Assembly: GCA_025057245.1 (NCBI GenBank)
Contig: JANWYC010000066.1
Coordinates: forward strand, 1-6,161
DNA: 6,161 nt
Direction of reading: 5' to 3'
From: Aquificaceae bacterium
GTDB taxonomy: Bacteria; Aquificota; Aquificia; Aquificales; Aquificaceae
A program made the translations under genes and the position numbers. Below the pieces are notes generated by a model. It did not search any database. It saw only the letters and a list, made by a program, of their open reading frames with translations, and was not told the origin of the DNA. Every line of letters starts with the position of its first letter. Positions within the stretch are counted from its first letter, which is position 1. This document shows positions 4,736 through 6,161 of this stretch, in pieces.

Positions 4736-5601
4736 TAAGCGTAAGAACCAATTTGCCTTGCCAGCTCCCTGAGCCTTTCTATCCTTTTCTCAGTGGAAGG
4801 GTGGGTAGAAAAGAGCTCCCATATACCTTGACCAGAGAGAGGGCTCTCTATAAATAGGTGAGCGGTGCCCTGATTGACCTGCGTGGGTATTTGGTATACG
4901 TAGTTGTGAATCTTCTCTAAGGCACTTGCCAGAGCAAGCGGGTCTCCGCTAATTCTTGCACCAGTCTCGTCAGCCATGTATTCCCTTGAGCGTGATATAG
5001 CCATCTGTATGATTGTGGCTATTATGGGGGTGATGATTATCATGGCTATGCTGGCCACGAGAGACAGAGGGTTGTTGTTCTCTTCCTCCCTAGAGTGTCC
5101 AAACAGAAGCGCAAACTGTAGCATGTTAACCAAGTAAGATATGGCACCGGCTATAGTGGCAGCCATAGTAGCTACCAGAACGTCCCTGTTCTTGATGTGC
5201 CCTATCTCGTGAGCAAGCACGCCCCTGAGCTCGCGCTCGTTAAGCAGGTTAAGGATACCGGCGGTTACCGCCACCGCACCGTTGGAAGGACCCCTACCAG
5301 TGGCAAAGGCGTTAGGCTGTTCCATAGGCACTAAGTAGATTTTAGGTTTTGGTATGTTTGCCCTCTGAGCGAGCTCCTCCACCATTTTATGAAGCCACGG
5401 TGCTTCTTCGTAGGGTATCTCCTTAGCACCGTACATGGCAAGCACTATTTTGTCAGAGAACCAGTAAGCTATAAAGTTCATAATACCTGCCAGTATGAGG
5501 GCTATGGTCATACCAGTCTTTCCACCTATAAGGTTTCCCACAAAGAGGAAAAGACCGGTTAAAACTCCAAGCAGTATGACGCTCCTAATAGCGTATCCCA
5601 T
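4732..5601 (-). CDS. htpX: HtpX-type membrane zinc metalloprotease
   Basis: HtpX (M48 family) degrades damaged or misassembled membrane proteins, with its active site on the cytoplasmic side. The 289-residue product has the family length. Hydrophobic segments lie at about 5-24 and 30-49. The soluble part carries VPMEQPNAFATG (91-102) and HEIGH at 131-135 (zinc ligands His131 and His135, catalytic Glu132). Two more hydrophobic segments lie at about 141-168 and 178-202. The third ligand Glu207 is in SREYMAD (205-211). ATG 5601 is chosen because MGYAIRSVILLGVL is the normal N-terminus. The frame stays open to an ATG at 5697, but that would add 32 hydrophilic residues encoded by a strongly folded leader. 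The ribosome site is weak (GAAGAG, 5607-5612). Its stop overlaps the thioesterase stop by 4 bp. Confidence 0.95.
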   Translation of the reverse strand: MGYAIRSVILLGVLTGLFLFVGNLIGGKTGMTIALILAGIMNFIAYWFSDKIVLAMYGAKEIPYEEAPWLHKMVEELAQRANIPKPKIYLVPMEQPNAFATGRGPSNGAVAVTAGILNLLNERELRGVLAHEIGHIKNRDVLVATMAATIAGAISYLVNMLQFALLFGHSREEENNNPLSLVASIAMIIITPIIATIIQMAISRSREYMADETGARISGDPLALASALEKIHNYVYQIPTQVNQGTAHLFIESPLSGQGIWELFSTHPSTEKRIERLRELARQIGSYAY

Positions 5602-5616
5602 GTTTTGCTCTTCTTT

Positions 5617-5708
5617 CCAGACCCTTAAACACAAGGTCTGGGCTGGGGTATTTTTATCCCGCCTTTTTGTGGTGTGGATGACCCCAGCGGGCGGCATTTA
5701 TCCACACC
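5617..5708 (-). promoter_or_regulatory. Structured htpX leader: candidate pseudoknot plus RBS-proximal hairpin
   Basis: In the minus-strand RNA, GGTGTGGAT (5708-5700) pairs exactly with ATCCACACC (5679-5671) around a 20-nt loop. Within that loop GCTGGGGT (5688-5681) is exactly complementary to ACCCCAGC (5649-5642) downstream, which makes an H-type pseudoknot with loops of 11, 1 and 21 nt. The last loop is A-rich. A competing pairing exists: CCCGC in the loop (5691-5687) with GCGGG (5662-5658). Directly abutting the pseudoknot, CCAGACC (5641-5635) pairs with GGTCTGG (5623-5617), ending 15 nt before the start codon. No T-tract follows, so control would be translational rather than by termination. 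The pairings are seen; the regulatory role and any ligand or temperature response are inferred. I do not recognise a described riboswitch class. Confidence 0.5.
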
Positions 5709-5717
5709 CAGCAATAT

Positions 5718-5745
5718 ATAATATGAATTTAGCATGCGGTGTCAA
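5718..5745 (-). promoter_or_regulatory. Strong sigma-70 promoter of htpX
   Basis: On the minus strand a perfect TTGACA (5745-5740) is followed after 16 bp by TATTAT (5723-5718). The predicted start near 5711 leaves a leader of about 110 nt before ATG 5601 and places the whole leader structure in the transcript. A second TTTGACA lies just upstream (5771-5765) without a matching -10. Confidence 0.7.
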
Positions 5746-5823
5746 CCTGTTTAATTTTTGATATTGTCAAATAGTTTTCAACACAGACCGATTTAAAACA
5801 CGTTAGCATAGTTATGCGGAGAT

Positions 5824-6144
5824 TTAGAGTTTAAAGTCCACACTCTTGTAGTATGGAGGCTTGAAAAGTATCCAGTGTTTCATGTTCTCTGGGGTTTTTG
5901 AGTAACAAACCTCACAAAGCAAACCGCTTTCTACCAACTTAGAGTTGTCATCACAACACTCTGTTAAGTTCCAAAACTCGTAGTTGTCATGAAACACCAA
6001 AGCTCCACAGGAAAGGCATTCATAAAGTTTACATCCTTTTGAGAATAAGAATGCCTCAAGCTCCATTTCCTCCGGCAAGTTTTCTATCTCAAAAACGCTC
6101 TTCAAAAACTCCTTTTGTTTGTTGTCTAGCTCTCCTATCTTCAT
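5824..6144 (-). CDS. Unrecognised 106-residue protein with two CxxC pairs
   Basis: I do not recognise a family. The gene is well supported by a strong AGGAGG (6153-6158) 8 nt before the ATG and by an uninterrupted frame. The N-terminal 30 residues are charged (MKIGELDNKQKEF, then NLPEEMELE). Cysteines occur as C43-x2-C46 (ECLSCGALVF) and C77-x2-C80 (LLCEVC), with extra Cys at 38, 63 and 64. Two CxxC pairs about 30 residues apart suggest a zinc ribbon or a small metal-binding protein. The C-terminus is aromatic (HWILFKPPYYKSVDF). There is no signal peptide or membrane segment, so it is probably cytoplasmic. Its promoter is outside the window. It lies upstream of htpX on the same strand, but htpX has its own promoter. 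Confidence 0.85.
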   Translation of the reverse strand: MKIGELDNKQKEFLKSVFEIENLPEEMELEAFLFSKGCKLYECLSCGALVFHDNYEFWNLTECCDDNSKLVESGLLCEVCYSKTPENMKHWILFKPPYYKSVDFKL

Positions 6145-6161
6145 GGTGTTAACCTCCTACC

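Noticed and set aside
5641..5667. Plus-strand terminator shape (GGC..GGG / CCCGCC then T5)
   Set aside because: No plus-strand gene ends nearby (the thioesterase stops 900 bp earlier); the pairing is better explained as part of the htpX leader.
5602..5697. In-frame extension of htpX to ATG 5697 (32 more residues)
   Set aside because: It is hydrophilic, lacks a ribosome site and is encoded by the folded leader; the normal family N-terminus starts at 5601.
5806..5817. Short perfect palindrome GCATA-GT-TATGC downstream of the 106-aa gene, possible operator or terminator
   Set aside because: It is only 5 bp per arm with a 2-nt loop and no T-tract, and lies over 60 bp upstream of the htpX -35 box, so chance is likely.

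Overview
The window looks like a bacterial chromosome segment, most probably from a thermophilic member of the Aquificales (Hydrogenobacter/Thermocrinis-like). That placement is an inference from tight gene packing, scattered single genes of amino-acid and pyrimidine pathways, Lys/Glu-rich compact proteins and the flavour of the protein sequences. No database search was possible.

Left end (1-390): the last 50 codons of a TnpB-type IS200/IS605 transposon nuclease run in from outside the window. They overlap and are followed by strong RNA stem-loops of the kind expected for an omega/reRNA. The RuvC-III aspartate position (A-D-x-N-A) reads Asn, so the nuclease may be inactive. Next comes a block with two direct copies and one inverted copy of a G5/T6 repeat, an excellent sigma-70 promoter inside the inverted copy, and a terminator-like hairpin. 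A tRNA-Leu(CAA) follows (390-473).

Middle left (482-3235): queC (preQ0 synthase) on the plus strand starts 8 nt after the tRNA and has no Shine-Dalgarno (SD) sequence. It converges on, and overlaps by 14 bp, a minus-strand operon ccdA-hisH-pyrF: thiol-electron transport for cytochrome c maturation, histidine synthesis and pyrimidine synthesis. The operon genes are almost gapless or overlapping.

Middle (3236-3765): about 530 bp without a convincing gene. It holds the ccdA promoter and, at 3590-3730, a cluster of hairpins that could be a small RNA or decayed DNA. A perfect -10 box lies 11 nt before trpF.

Right (3766-6161): trpF and a hotdog-fold thioesterase form a plus-strand pair. They converge on htpX, a membrane zinc protease, with a 4-bp overlap of stop codons. 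htpX has a strong promoter and a ~110-nt leader that can fold into a pseudoknot plus an abutting hairpin close to the start codon. This is the best candidate in the window for an undescribed regulatory element. Upstream of htpX lies a 106-aa unrecognised protein with two CxxC pairs.

Most of the window is ordinary housekeeping. The points worth following up are the htpX leader, the TnpB tail with its substituted catalytic residue and putative guide RNA, the repeat/promoter/hairpin block before the tRNA, the apparently leaderless queC and trpF, and the unexplained 3303-3765 spacer.
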